Assembly: GCA_029573235.1 (NCBI GenBank)
Contig: JAKQGX010000012.1
Span: forward strand, 96,762 to 160,761
Length of the DNA: 64,000 nt
DNA from: Bacteroidota bacterium
Lineage (GTDB): Bacteria; Bacteroidota; Bacteroidia; Chitinophagales; Chitinophagaceae
Direction of reading: 5' to 3'
Position numbers and translations under genes: made by a program. Shown here one piece after another: positions 55,496 through 64,000 of this stretch. The notes beneath the pieces were generated by a model. It did no database searches and was not told the origin of the DNA. It saw nothing but the letters and a program-made list of their open reading frames with translations. Numbering within the stretch: the first letter of the stretch is position 1; every line of letters begins with the position of its first letter.

Positions 55496-55579
55496 GCCCA
55501 AGTGGCGAAATTGGTAGACGCACTGTGTTCAGGTCGCAGCGTCCGCAAGGATGTGCTGGTTCGAATCCGGTCTTGGGCA
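55496..55579 (+). tRNA. tRNA-Leu (anticodon CAG)
   Basis: 84 bases. Acceptor stem GCCCAAG/CTTGGGC, discriminator A. The anticodon stem CTGTG/CGCAG (one G-U pair) encloses loop TTCAGGT with anticodon CAG. A long variable arm (CGTCCGCAAGGATG) marks class II. T-arm GGTTCGAATCC. CCA is not encoded. It has its own promoter and terminator. Confidence 0.97.
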
Positions 55580-55580
55580 C

Positions 55581-55615
55581 AAGGCCACTCACATAACTTG
55601 TGGGTGGCTTTTTTT
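55581..55615 (+). terminator. Terminator of tRNA-Leu(CAG)
   Basis: A stem of about 11 bases with one bulge (AAGGCCACTCAC with GTGGGTGGCTT) followed by a T-run, starting directly after the tRNA. Confidence 0.85.
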
Positions 55616-55707
55616 ACCTTCTTTGCAATTACTTCTTTTGGTGTGCCTGAAGTAAATCAGAATACTAAATCACTTTATTACCAATGTTTCTATATAGTTT
55701 CGGGTAG

Positions 55708-56667
55708 CTAAAATTTAAAAATATCCGTTGAAATTGCAATGCCAATATTGGAATTAAATCCCTTGATATCTCTGTTTTGAATATCAATGCTATTCATCAT
55801 TTGCTTAAAGTCTGCAAATACACCAAGCTGCTGATATTGGGCCAATACCTTTATACCCCAACTATAGAGTTCATTTGGCAAATTTTCATTTTGATTCTTA
55901 ATAAATGCAAGCTTATAGTCTTCAACATCTTCATTGGGAATGTTGCAAATATTGAAATAGGGGATAATAGAAAGTGAGGCAAACTTTTCTTCCTCTTTAT
56001 CATTTTCTATACTATTAAATTTGTAATCAAATGTGTAACGGAGTCCCAACGTATAATTGAGGATATCAAAATGTATGTTCGAGTTATTAACAGTAGCCGA
56101 AATGTTCTTTAATGAAAACTCCGCCAATATTGCAACGGTATTTCGGTAATTAAAGGGGTTATCAAATGTCCAACTTTGATCTAATGTTCCAATAAAAGAC
56201 GAGTTACCTGACTCAGGAAACAATAAGGTACTAGATAAAATACTATCATTGGAAGCATTTTTATTAAAAGAGAATATCAAGATTGTCTGTAATCTTTTAG
56301 ATTGTACAGGTACGAAGTAACAACTAATCTTAGCGGAACCATTGAGCTTTTGTACGTTTTCAGAGTTAAGGTTTCCTATACCAGTAATCCCAAATCGGTC
56401 TTTTCTAATACTAATAGTATCACTTTGGACAGTACCTACAAGGAGTGTGTCACTTTTTTCATTTCTAATAGTAATCGTTGAGTCACCATTTTTCATGTTT
56501 TTTGTTGTAATGGTTTTTTTAAACTCATTCTCTACTTTAGATACTTTCGTTTGCCTTACGAATTTCTGCACTGTACTACTTCTAAACGATCTATTAGAAA
56601 TGTATTGCTGTGCATCAGCAGCGTAATACAAAATTGATATCAAAGCTATCAACGAAATCTGTTTCAT
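55708..56667 (-). CDS. Orphan secreted protein, possible outer-membrane protein
   Basis: 319 residues with a signal peptide (MKQISLIALISILYYAADAQ). The mature N-terminal 90 residues are polar and Lys/Thr-rich (KTITTKNMKNGDSTITIRNEKSD is an example region). The remainder alternates as beta strands (VAILAEFSLKNISATV, FDILNYTLGLRYTFDYKF, FASLSIIPYFNI, SWGIKVLAQYQQLGVFADF) and ends in IGIAISTDIFKF, a pattern of a small outer-membrane barrel. By eye its codons are more AT-rich than those of its neighbours. No family recognised; no operon partner. Confidence 0.72.
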   Translation of the reverse strand: MKQISLIALISILYYAADAQQYISNRSFRSSTVQKFVRQTKVSKVENEFKKTITTKNMKNGDSTITIRNEKSDTLLVGTVQSDTISIRKDRFGITGIGNLNSENVQKLNGSAKISCYFVPVQSKRLQTILIFSFNKNASNDSILSSTLLFPESGNSSFIGTLDQSWTFDNPFNYRNTVAILAEFSLKNISATVNNSNIHFDILNYTLGLRYTFDYKFNSIENDKEEEKFASLSIIPYFNICNIPNEDVEDYKLAFIKNQNENLPNELYSWGIKVLAQYQQLGVFADFKQMMNSIDIQNRDIKGFNSNIGIAISTDIFKF

Positions 56668-56911
56668 ATGCTAAAGTGGCCTACTCATTTCCCATTTCGG
56701 CATTCGGGCGCATACTCTATTCAATTGGATTTTCTGCTATACTCCTTCAATTTTTCGAAACAAAGAAACGAAGTCGGCAGTCCATTCGTCAACTGGGTTT
56801 CTACGTTAATGTTTGCGTACTTTGTATATAGCAATTTTGAAAAAAGAAGTTATATTATGAAGGTGGGTAAATTATTGAGCAACTACGAATACCCTTGAAA
56901 TACAGCTCACA

Positions 56912-58702
56912 TTAATCCCGGTAATGGCTTTCTGCCGTCTGTTGCTCGTATAATTTGGCGTAGCTGCCGTTTTGCTGCAAGAGCTGCTCGTGGGTACCCA
57001 TTTCTGTGACACGTCCATCTTCCATAACCAAAATTTTATCAAAGTTCCAATTGGGGAAAATACGATGGGTAATGACTAGTATGGTCTTGTCTGCCAAGTA
57101 GGTGTTGATGTTGGAAAGGATGTTTTTTTCGGTTTGTGTATCTACGGCCGAAAGGCTTTCATCCAATAGAAGAATCTGACTGTTTTTTATCAGTGCCCGG
57201 GCTAGTCCAATGCGCTGTTTTTGCCCGCCTGATAGCATGACGCCGCGTTCGCCAACGACGGTTTCAAATCCTTTTTCAAAATGGAGGATATCTTTTTGTA
57301 AATCGGCCATTTGTGCCGCCAGGTGTACTTCTTCGGCCGTAGCTTCTTGCTTGCCAAAGGTGATATTGTTATAAATAGTATCCGAAAACAAATAGGCTTC
57401 TTGTGGCGCATAGGCTATTTGCCGGCGCAACGATGATAGGGCAATGGTGCGAATGTCATTTCCATCTACTTGCAAAGAGCCTTCGGTAACATCATACATT
57501 CTCAACAGCAAATGTGCGATGGTAGATTTCCCGGAACCCGTTTTCCCAATGATGGCTATTTTTTCTCCGCTGCGTATGTCTAATGAAAAATTTTTAAGGG
57601 CATGTATATGGGTATGTTGATAAGTGAAATGAACATTTTCAAAACGGATAGCACCGGTAAGCGATACCTCCATTGCAGACGGCTCATCTTGAATTTTCGG
57701 TTTGGTTTGCAAAAACTCGTTGATGCGTTTTTGTGATACGGCTGCGCGCTGCACCATACTTGCCGTCCAGCCGATACTGGATATCGGAAACATGAGTAGG
57801 TTGATGTAAATAACAAACTCAGCAATATTGCCAACGCTCACATAGTCTTGCATGGCCAAGTAACCACCGGCTAATATGGTCAGCAGCATACTCAACCCAA
57901 TAAATACATTCATGGATGGGAAGTATATAGCTTCTGTGAGGGAAAGATTGATAGCACTTTTTCGGTACGCCTCAGAAGTTTGATTGAAGAAGCGAATCAT
58001 GTTTTGCTCTTGCACAAATGATTTTATGACGCGTATGCCACTGTAGCTTTCTTGCGCTGTAGCTGTGAGCGACGATAATTGTGTTTGAATTTTTTCTGTT
58101 TTCCGATGGATGATACTATTAACCCAATAAATGATGAACGCCAATAGGGGCAAGGGCGCTACTACCAACAAGGTGAGCCAAACATCGACTCGCAACATAC
58201 CCCACACACACATCAGTGTAAGCACCAACAGGTTTGCCGCATACATGATAGAAGGTCCGGTGTAAGAGCGCACCCGGCTTACGTCTTCACTGATACGGTT
58301 CATCAGGTCGCCGGTGAAATGGGTCTTGTAAAAATGTAAATCCAGCTTTTGGTAATGGTCGTAAATTTCTTTTTTCTGCTCGTACTCTATATGGCGACTC
58401 ATCACTATCAATGTTTGGCGCATCAAAAACATAAACACGCCACGTACCAAAGCGAGGGCTATTAAGAGAATGCCGCTACCCAATACCATAGAAAAGATAA
58501 TGGATTGCATGTCTGTGGTGAGGCTACTACCGGTAAGCAATCGATAACTGTTTACATTGGCTTGTACATCATCCAACACCATTCTTACAATAACGGGACC
58601 TACAACTGCCAATAGGTTAGAGATCGCTACAAACAACAAGCCCCATACAAACCGCCATTTGTATTTGACAAAATACTTATTGAGTGCAAAGAGGTGTTTC
58701 AT
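56912..58702 (-). CDS. ABC exporter, fused permease and ATPase
   Basis: 596 residues: a six-helix type IV exporter domain (1-320) and an ATPase domain with Walker A GKTGSGKST, signature LSGGQKQRIGLARAL, Walker B ILLLDESLSAVD and H-loop THRIF. It works as a homo- or heterodimer, resembling MsbA/MdlB-type multidrug or lipid exporters. No partner half-transporter lies next to it, so a homodimer or an unlinked partner is expected. The substrate is unknown. Confidence 0.93.
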   Translation of the reverse strand: MKHLFALNKYFVKYKWRFVWGLLFVAISNLLAVVGPVIVRMVLDDVQANVNSYRLLTGSSLTTDMQSIIFSMVLGSGILLIALALVRGVFMFLMRQTLIVMSRHIEYEQKKEIYDHYQKLDLHFYKTHFTGDLMNRISEDVSRVRSYTGPSIMYAANLLVLTLMCVWGMLRVDVWLTLLVVAPLPLLAFIIYWVNSIIHRKTEKIQTQLSSLTATAQESYSGIRVIKSFVQEQNMIRFFNQTSEAYRKSAINLSLTEAIYFPSMNVFIGLSMLLTILAGGYLAMQDYVSVGNIAEFVIYINLLMFPISSIGWTASMVQRAAVSQKRINEFLQTKPKIQDEPSAMEVSLTGAIRFENVHFTYQHTHIHALKNFSLDIRSGEKIAIIGKTGSGKSTIAHLLLRMYDVTEGSLQVDGNDIRTIALSSLRRQIAYAPQEAYLFSDTIYNNITFGKQEATAEEVHLAAQMADLQKDILHFEKGFETVVGERGVMLSGGQKQRIGLARALIKNSQILLLDESLSAVDTQTEKNILSNINTYLADKTILVITHRIFPNWNFDKILVMEDGRVTEMGTHEQLLQQNGSYAKLYEQQTAESHYRD

Positions 58703-58809
58703 GGAAGTTGCAAAAGTCAGTCATTTCTTCCGGCTGCATTTTATAGGCTCATATTTTTTGCCAATAAGATTACCGAGTTACATACATCCATTCGGCATTG
58801 CCCAATTGA

Positions 58810-59592
58810 TTACGGCATTATTTTCTTATTGACAAAGGGATATTGGCGCAACTGCTGATAGGCTTTGGTGTTGATAAGTTTTTGCAGATTTACCAAATGT
58901 CTATCATGGTGCAAGTCGGTACCGCAATAGTCGTACATGCCATCGTTGAGCAATTTTTCAGCCATCTCTTTTACCGGCTTCCCATAATACCCGGTCAGCG
59001 AAAGAGTGTTTAATTGCAAGAGGCATCCTCGGTTTTTCAGCTCTGCAAATACATGGTATTTGTGATGATAAAATGCATAACGCTCCGGGTGCGCCAATAT
59101 AGGTGTGTAGCCTTTTGTCTCGATTCGGAATATTGTTTCGGGCAATCGTACCGGCTCAAACAAGAAAGAAAATTCAATTAAGATTTGTTTTCCTTGAATG
59201 GGCAAAAGGGGTTCTTTTTCCAGCAATTCCATGAAAATATCATCCACATAATATTCGGCAGCGGCTTGTATGGGTATGTCCAGCCCATGTTCTTTCATGG
59301 CTTGTCGCAGTTGCTTCAATTGGGTTTGAATGATGGCAGTAGTATTCGGATAAATATCCGACTTAACGTGCGGCGTGGTCACCAGTTTTTTATAACCCAA
59401 ATCCATCATGCCTTTTATCAAAGTAATGCTGTCTTCGATGGTAGGTGCGCCATCGTCAATACCGGGCAATAGGTGTGAGTGCATATCCGTTTCCAAAAAG
59501 GCAAAAGCCTCTCGAACGGTAGCACCCTGTGCATGAGGGATATCAGTGTGTTCCTTTTTCCTAAATCCAAATAACTTTCCAAACATGGACAT
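58810..59592 (-). CDS. YwqE/CpsB-type tyrosine-protein phosphatase (PHP family)
   Basis: 260 residues. DMHSHLLPGIDDGAPTIEDS carries the first metal ligands of the PHP fold; TPHVKSDIYPNT, AAEYYVDD, LAHPERYAFYH and GTDLHHDRH supply the rest. Enzymes of this group dephosphorylate BY-type tyrosine kinases that control capsule or exopolysaccharide export. No BY-kinase is encoded here; the Wzz-like gene at 46-47 kb has no kinase domain. The link to polysaccharide control is family-based. Confidence 0.9.
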   Translation of the reverse strand: MSMFGKLFGFRKKEHTDIPHAQGATVREAFAFLETDMHSHLLPGIDDGAPTIEDSITLIKGMMDLGYKKLVTTPHVKSDIYPNTTAIIQTQLKQLRQAMKEHGLDIPIQAAAEYYVDDIFMELLEKEPLLPIQGKQILIEFSFLFEPVRLPETIFRIETKGYTPILAHPERYAFYHHKYHVFAELKNRGCLLQLNTLSLTGYYGKPVKEMAEKLLNDGMYDYCGTDLHHDRHLVNLQKLINTKAYQQLRQYPFVNKKIMP

Positions 59593-59701
59593 CGTAACGC
59601 TTAATCGCTCTATTTTTTAGATAGACAAAGGTCAAAACTAAGCGATAATTCTGTTATGGTGGCGCTAAGAAGTTGAATAATTTAAGCACCTCCTTATTCA
59701 A

Positions 59702-60373
59702 TTATTTTTTCTTGCTAAAAAATTCTTTGAGCTCGTGGGTCATCTCTTCTGCTTTTTGCTTAAGTCCTTTCAACTCTTCTCCTACATTGTTTTTTATCTC
59801 ATCAAAGGTAAGCGGGTCGCCTTCTTTCATGTTAGTCATTTCTTCGGGTGTACGTGCCAATGGTATTATGGCCCATGCAATAATATAAGCCCATAGTCCT
59901 AAGGTTCCGGCCAAAAACAAAACTACCATAAGCAAACGGATAATGACCGGGTCGATATCAAAATAAGCTGCCAACCCGCTGCACACACCGCCCAGTAATT
60001 TATCGTTAGGGTTTCGGTAGAGCCTTCTATTCGCATCCGTCTGTTGTCGGTTCCCACTTTTGTTGGTGCGATATACTTCCGGTAAAAATGGACTTTGTGG
60101 AGAGGCATTTTCGGCACCCAAAGTATAGGCTTCTCCCAAGGTATCTATTACTTTTTGCACATCTTTTCTGTCGATGCAAGCTGCCCCCGACTGTAGGCGT
60201 ATGGAAAATAGTTCGGCAATGCGGTATTCTATATCTTCAATGATTTCGTCGCAGCCTTCTTCTTTTGCAAAATGGCGTTTTAATGATGTGTTGTAACGGT
60301 GCAATTCGAGATAGGCATCTTCTTCGATGGGTATCAATCGTCCACCAATTGTGATTTGAATGATTTTTTGCAT
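59702..60373 (-). CDS. PspC-domain membrane protein
   Basis: 223 residues. The N-terminal 90 residues are soluble (ITIGGRLIPIEEDAYLELHRY, EIIEDIEYRIAELF). The PspC domain (about 115-180) has RLYRNPNDKLLGGVCSGLAAYFDIDP followed by two hydrophobic segments (IIRLLMVVLFLAGTLGLWAYIIAW). The C-terminus is a charged helix. It probably senses envelope stress or regulates a partner. It lies 12 bases after the PadR-type gene and is co-transcribed with it, a common pairing. Confidence 0.9.
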   Translation of the reverse strand: MQKIIQITIGGRLIPIEEDAYLELHRYNTSLKRHFAKEEGCDEIIEDIEYRIAELFSIRLQSGAACIDRKDVQKVIDTLGEAYTLGAENASPQSPFLPEVYRTNKSGNRQQTDANRRLYRNPNDKLLGGVCSGLAAYFDIDPVIIRLLMVVLFLAGTLGLWAYIIAWAIIPLARTPEEMTNMKEGDPLTFDEIKNNVGEELKGLKQKAEEMTHELKEFFSKKK

Positions 60374-60385
60374 GGTTGATATGTT

Positions 60386-60712
60386 TTAGTTAGTTACTTG
60401 ATCAATGGATTGGCTTAGCTCATCCCAAGCTTTTTTTAATTGTCTATATGTATTCTCTCCCTTTTGGGTGAGTGCATAATATTTCCTCGGTGGACCGGAT
60501 GGCGATTCTTCCCAACGATAGCTCAGTATCGCTGCGTTCTTCAGCCGTGTGAGTAATGGGTATAAGGTACCTTCTAGCACCACTAAATTTGCCTCCTTCA
60601 ATTGCTCCAATATATCTGTGGTATAGGCTTCTTTCCCTTTATGAATAATGCCCAGAATACATAGCTCCAGCAATCCTTTACGCATCTGCGACGCCGTGTT
60701 TTCAATATCCAT
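60386..60712 (-). CDS. PadR-family transcription regulator
   Basis: 108 residues from the ATG at 60712. Winged helix: QMRKGLLELCILGIIHKGKEAYTTDILEQL, VVLEGTLYPLLTRLKNAAIL (recognition helix), and wing RWEESPSGPPRKYYALTQKG. The alternative longer frame adds 51 AT-rich residues spanning the promoter and is rejected. It is followed by the PspC gene. An upstream inverted repeat (60731-60776) overlaps its promoter and may be its own operator. Confidence 0.93.
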   Translation of the reverse strand: MDIENTASQMRKGLLELCILGIIHKGKEAYTTDILEQLKEANLVVLEGTLYPLLTRLKNAAILSYRWEESPSGPPRKYYALTQKGENTYRQLKKAWDELSQSIDQVTN

Positions 60713-60729
60713 AATCAAATTTTGTAAGG

Positions 60730-60776
60730 CAAATATAGTAATAATATAGTACCATGCATTACATACTACTATATTT
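60730..60776 (-). promoter_or_regulatory. PadR-gene promoter with inverted-repeat operator candidate
   Basis: The minus-strand -7 box TATATTTG (60737-60730) lies 17 bases before the PadR ATG. Arms AAATATAGTA (60731-60740) and TACTATATTT (60767-60776) are perfectly complementary, centred on the palindrome ATGCAT (60754-60759). The repeat overlaps the -7 box, as expected for autorepression. Confidence 0.5.
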
Positions 60777-60833
60777 TTAAAAATTTTTCTTTGAGTATTT
60801 CTTATTTGACAAAATGGTGAGAAGTGAATGTTG

Positions 60834-61814
60834 TTACGGGTTAGCAGATTTACCGTGTTTGGCATCTATCCATACATTTTCGGGCGTCCATTGAATAGGT
60901 GCCTGGAGCGGGGATTGCCGAACGGGACATGAGGCTACGGAGCAAATTTTGCAGGAGTAAGATGCGCAAGCGTCTATATGAATAAACATTTCAACATCAT
61001 TACCAAAGTAGCTACGGACAAGCTGTTCCAGCCGATGTATTTCTTTTTCGCCATCAGCCACCGTGTAGTACCAGGGCAATGTCATGTGTGCATCGATGTG
61101 CAATACGGCGCCATATTGCAACACCCGCATATTATGTATATCGATCCATTGGGGCAACCGATGCTGTTCTAAATATTGGATCACTTTTTTAACCACCTCT
61201 TCATCCGATTCATCCATAATACCGGAGAGTGATTTGCGAAGTACCTTATAGCCGGTAATAATAATAAAGACTGCAAAAAGCAAGGCAACGGCACTATCTA
61301 TCCACCACCAATGTGTCCATTGTAATAGTAGCAATCCGGCAATGATGGCAAAAGTAGAATAAGCATCTACCCGTAAGTGCCTGCCGGCAGCATCTAGCGT
61401 AGCAGAGGGTTGACGAGCGGCTTGCCGTAAGGCATAGCTACCCAATACGTAGTTTACAATGCCGGTACAGGTCGTAAGTATGATACCCAGTTCTAACGCT
61501 TGTAATGGCTGCGGAAAAATCAGTTTATGCACTGCCTCAAAAGAGATAATCATTCCGGCGATCAGTATTAAAACTCCTTCTATGGAAGCGGAAACATATT
61601 CAATCTTACCATGCCCAAAGGGATGGTTTCTGTCGCGGGGTTTTACGGCAAGTATAATACTGTATAACCCAATGAAACCCGCAACTACATTGATGATACT
61701 TTCTAAAGCATCGGTGAGTATGGCTACTGAGTGCGTGAGTCTCCAAGCTATTATTTTCCCTATGAAAATAGCTACAGAAACAAAGGCTATTAGTTTTTGT
61801 ACTCGTACCGGCAT
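60834..61814 (-). CDS. Cation diffusion facilitator (CDF) metal transporter
   Basis: 326 residues with six membrane helices (about 9-220). Metal-site motifs: HSVAILTDALESIINV in helix 2 and HLRVDAYSTFAII in helix 5. A cytoplasmic C-terminal domain (about 225-300) has MFIHIDACASYSCKICSVASCPVR, with four cysteines, an addition that may bind metal. It would export Zn2+, Fe2+ or a similar ion in exchange for protons. It lies 121 bases upstream of the PadR gene on the same strand. Confidence 0.91.
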   Translation of the reverse strand: MPVRVQKLIAFVSVAIFIGKIIAWRLTHSVAILTDALESIINVVAGFIGLYSIILAVKPRDRNHPFGHGKIEYVSASIEGVLILIAGMIISFEAVHKLIFPQPLQALELGIILTTCTGIVNYVLGSYALRQAARQPSATLDAAGRHLRVDAYSTFAIIAGLLLLQWTHWWWIDSAVALLFAVFIIITGYKVLRKSLSGIMDESDEEVVKKVIQYLEQHRLPQWIDIHNMRVLQYGAVLHIDAHMTLPWYYTVADGEKEIHRLEQLVRSYFGNDVEMFIHIDACASYSCKICSVASCPVRQSPLQAPIQWTPENVWIDAKHGKSANP

Positions 61815-61858
61815 ATCAAAACATCAATCAAAGTATTTTTGATAAAAGGGTAACAACA

Positions 61859-62443
61859 CTACTTCCACTGTAGCGTTTCCAACAAATGCATCATATCATC
61901 TCTCAAAAATTCGTTGGAAGGCATTAGCGAATCGGCATTGGGGGTTACATCAAAATACAAGGCGCCGCGCAAAAAGTGTGTAACTGAATCGGTGGCTATA
62001 AACTGATAAGCGGATGCGGCATTTCCCCCTGCGTTATATAATATGGCAGCTACCTTCCCATTGTCAAAATACTTGTCGGTAATATAATCTGCACGCTTGC
62101 TGTGAACATTAAAGGACATTTCGTGTGCATCTTCCATCAACTTGCTGAGGGGCTGTGCCGTGGTGATTTTTTTATACGAAATATAGAATCGTCCCCCTAT
62201 CGTGGGGAAGTCAATATAGATCCAATAAGGGTTCTCCGGTTTTTTGCCTAAAAACAACGTGTCATGAATAATATTGGCATAAGTAGGGTACTCAAAGCTA
62301 TAAGGGAAGCCGGTTTCTTCGAATTGCCGATATTGATGCTCTGGTAAAGCAACCCTGTAATATCCTCTCGGCTTGGGAATATATGTTTCCGGGCGACATG
62401 AATACAGCAAGCAAAGCAGAGAAAGAAAGAAGACAAACCGCAT
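61859..62443 (-). CDS. gldD: Gliding-motility lipoprotein GldD
   Basis: 194 residues. Lipoprotein signal with lipobox LYSC and Cys16 lipidated. YIPKPRGYYRVALPEHQYRQF, PYWIYIDFP, ISYKKI, KRADYITDKYFDNGKVAAILYNAGGNAASAYQF and TDSVTHFLRGALYFDVTPNADSL are the conserved GldD blocks. GldD is one of the lipoproteins needed for gliding and for SprB secretion through the type IX system in Flavobacterium. It is a single gene here; a good promoter is 7 bases from its ATG. Confidence 0.93.
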   Translation of the reverse strand: MRFVFFLSLLCLLYSCRPETYIPKPRGYYRVALPEHQYRQFEETGFPYSFEYPTYANIIHDTLFLGKKPENPYWIYIDFPTIGGRFYISYKKITTAQPLSKLMEDAHEMSFNVHSKRADYITDKYFDNGKVAAILYNAGGNAASAYQFIATDSVTHFLRGALYFDVTPNADSLMPSNEFLRDDMMHLLETLQWK

Positions 62444-62450
62444 AAGACAT

Positions 62451-62481
62451 CAAAGCTATGAAAATATAGACGTGCCATCAA
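62451..62481 (-). promoter_or_regulatory. Promoter of gldD, adjacent to start codon
   Basis: On the minus strand TTG (62481-62479), a 20-base spacer and TAGCTTTG (62458-62451). The gldD ATG follows 7 bases later, implying a leaderless message. Confidence 0.65.
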
Positions 62482-62533
62482 ACACATTCCCAAGGGATGC
62501 TATAAATAACAAAAGGAACTAAACAGATTATCT

Positions 62534-62541
62534 TATTTTCG
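62534..62541 (+). promoter_or_regulatory. Candidate -7 box of DUF3467-guaA
   Basis: TATTTTCG, one mismatch from TAnnTTTG, 16 bases before the ATG at 62558. Confidence 0.4.
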
Positions 62542-62557
62542 CACCAAAATAAAGCAG

Positions 62558-62875
62558 ATGGACGTTCAACAAGAGCAACAAGGACAACAAATAAACATTG
62601 AGCTTTCAGAAGAGTTAGCTGATGGTGCTTATGCCAACCTGGCTATTATCACTCATTCTTTTGCAGAGTTTGTAATCGATTTTGTCAATATCATGCCCAA
62701 TACTCCTAAAGCAAAGGTGAAGTCAAGAATTGTGATGACGCCGCAACATGCTAAGCGTTTAATGAGGGCTTTAGTAGAAAACGTAAAGCGATTTGAAGCT
62801 CAAAACGGAACAATTAAAGAGCAAGAGCAAGTAAACATTCCTTTCAACTTTGGCACTCCTACAGCGCAAGCCTAA
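62558..62875 (+). CDS. DUF3467 protein
   Basis: 105 residues. INIELSEELADGAYANLAIITHSFAEFVIDFVNIMP and TPKAKVKSRIVMTPQHAKRLMRALVENVKRFE are the conserved blocks of DUF3467, a small cytoplasmic family common in Bacteroidota with unknown function. The N-terminus is Gln-rich. It lies 7 bases before guaA on the same strand and is certainly co-transcribed. Confidence 0.9.
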   Translation: MDVQQEQQGQQINIELSEELADGAYANLAIITHSFAEFVIDFVNIMPNTPKAKVKSRIVMTPQHAKRLMRALVENVKRFEAQNGTIKEQEQVNIPFNFGTPTAQA

Positions 62876-62882
62876 ATAGAAC

Positions 62883-64000
62883 ATGAAAAACAAGATACTC
62901 ATCCTGGACTTCGGGTCGCAATACACACAGTTGATTGCGCGTAGCATTAGAGAGTTAAACATTTATTGTGAGATTCAACCTTGCACGAAAGAAATAATTT
63001 ACGAAGAAAGTCTCAAGGGTGTCATCCTTTCGGGTAGTCCCTTTTCGGTAAATGACCCACAAGCACCTCGCCCCGATATTAAAGCGATTGCCGACCGGCT
63101 GCCCGTATTAGGCATCTGCTATGGCGCTCAGTTGATAGCTGCCCAATCGGGTGGTGAAGTGGGCAAATCCGCACATCGTGAATATGGCAGAGCTCATTTG
63201 CAAGACATAAAAGACAATACCCTATTGGCTACTATTCCCAACCAATCGCAGGTGTGGATGAGCCATAGTGATTCTATTAAAAAACTACCGGAAGGGTTTT
63301 CAATCATTGCTACTACCGAGAGTATTCCGGTGGCGGCATTTGCTACCAGCACGTATGCAACGCATCCTATTTATGGTATTCAGTTTCATCCGGAGGTAAC
63401 ACACAGCACCGATGGCAAGCAGTTGTTGAAAAATTTTGTACTGGATATATGCGGCTGCGTGCAAGATTGGACACCTGCTGCCTTTATTGAAGAAACCGTT
63501 GCGCGCATCAAAGCCGAATCCGGCAATGATAAGGTAGTAATGGCGCTGAGCGGTGGTGTGGATTCTACCGTTGCGGCTACCTTGATTCAAAAAGCCATTG
63601 GCAGCAACCTATATTGCATATTTGTGGACAATGGTCTCCTTCGGAAAAATGAATTTGAACAAGTGCTGGAAGGCTATCGCCACTTGGGTTTGAACGTAAA
63701 AGGAGTGGATGCAAAAGATTATTTCTACAGCGAATTAAAAGACATTACCGACCCGGAACAAAAAAGAAAAATCATTGGCAAAGGGTTTATTGACGTATTT
63801 CAAAAAGAAGCTACCGAGCTAAAAGACGTTCGCTTTTTGGGACAAGGCACCATTTACCCCGATGTGATCGAATCGGTATCCGTACACGGGCCATCCGTTA
63901 CTATTAAATCGCACCACAACGTGGGCGGGCTGCCGGAAAAGATGAACCTGAAACTCATCGAGCCCTTGCGTTTTTTGTTTAAAGATGAAGTGCGGAGAAT
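62883..64000 (+). CDS. guaA: GMP synthase (glutamine-hydrolysing), 3' end cut by window edge
   Basis: 372 codons are visible before the right edge; full-length enzymes have about 510. The glutaminase domain has [13 protein letters not shown], the nucleophile in GICYGAQL, and FHPEVTHS with the His/Glu pair. The ATP-PPase domain begins about residue 200, with the P-loop ALSGGVDST and [11 protein letters not shown]. It converts XMP to GMP. The gene follows DUF3467 by 7 bases. Confidence 0.97.
   Translation, partial: MKNKILILDFGSQYTQLIARSIRELNIYCEIQPCTKEIIYEESLKGVILSGSPFSVNDPQAPRPDIKAIADRLPVLGICYGAQLIAAQSGGEVGKSAHREYGRAHLQDIKDNTLLATIPNQSQVWMSHSDSIKKLPEGFSIIATTESIPVAAFATSTYATHPIYGIQFHPEVTHSTDGKQLLKNFVLDICGCVQDWTPAAFIEETVARIKAESGNDKVVMALSGGVDSTVAATLIQKAIGSNLYCIFVDNGLLRKNEFEQVLEGYRHLGLNVKGVDAKDYFYSELKDITDPEQKRKIIGKGFIDVFQKEATELKDVRFLGQGTIYPDVIESVSVHGPSVTIKSHHNVGGLPEKMNLKLIEPLRFLFKDEVRR

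Noticed and set aside
34251..55579. Integrated element next to one of the three tRNA genes.
   Set aside because: No integrase, no direct repeat of a tRNA 3' end and no block of phage or plasmid genes was seen.
60713..60865. N-terminal extension of the PadR protein by 51 residues.
   Set aside because: It would translate through the promoter box and the inverted repeat; the ATG at 60712 gives the normal family length.

Overview
The window is a gene-dense, ordinary-looking chromosomal segment from a member of the Bacteroidota, most likely a Chitinophagales/Chitinophagaceae-type organism. The evidence is a GldD gliding-motility lipoprotein, a RemB/Wzi-like outer-membrane barrel, the atypical omega subunit encoded directly behind bamD, families largely restricted to this phylum (DUF4293, TIGR02757, DUF3467, APH-RapZC fusion), many TAnnTTTG-type -7 promoter boxes, and no clear Shine-Dalgarno sequences. 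The phylum is well supported; the family is an inference.

Layout. 1-5.4 kb: a truncated PIG-L deacetylase, a shortened methyltransferase-like gene and folA (minus), then three tightly packed GT2 glycosyltransferases (plus). 5.5-9.1 kb: M16 protease, a secreted DUF4440 protein, a DUF4293 membrane protein, serS. 9.2-13.8 kb: a phospho-signalling cassette of a transmembrane Ser/Thr kinase, a PP2C phosphatase, and an FHA domain joined through one membrane helix to a trypsin-like protease. 14-19.8 kb: uvrB, a repeat-containing lipoprotein, ahcY, pckA. 20.1-24.6 kb: atpBEFHA, with a terminator after atpE and no atpG after atpA. 24.8-31 kb: flavin reductase-like, ychF, a GT2, a gamma-carbonic-anhydrase-like hexapeptide protein, an outer-membrane protein, an ArsR-type regulator, tsaB/ridA. 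31.2-39.9 kb: bamD-rpoZ, glnS, tRNA-Leu(UAG), tig, TIGR02757, cyclophilin, corA, engB, a second hexapeptide protein. 40.2-46.3 kb: MurU-like nucleotidyltransferase, lipoprotein, RemB-like barrel, pyrC, MutS-like ATPase. 46.3-50.3 kb: surface polysaccharide genes (Wzz-, EpsG/Wzy- and Wzx-like). 50.4-55.6 kb: tRNA-Val, dapD-mscS, lpxH-like/sixA-like/kinase-RapZC operon, tRNA-Leu(CAG). 55.7-64 kb: orphan secreted protein, ABC exporter, YwqE-type phosphatase, PspC, PadR, CDF transporter, gldD, DUF3467, and guaA running off the right edge.

How the genes fit together. Envelope biogenesis dominates: polysaccharide synthesis and export, LpxH-like lipid A step, BamD, DapD, a possible cell-wall amino-sugar recycling pair (kinase-RapZC fusion plus MurU-like enzyme), and gliding/OM proteins. 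The rest is housekeeping: translation, ATP synthesis, nucleotide synthesis, repair. No insertion sequence, prophage, CRISPR array or rRNA was seen. The most unusual items are the kinase/phosphatase/FHA-protease cassette, the kinase-RapZC fusion, the broken-up ATP synthase operon, the methyltransferase that appears to lack its SAM-binding core, and promoter boxes lying so close to start codons that leaderless transcripts are likely.
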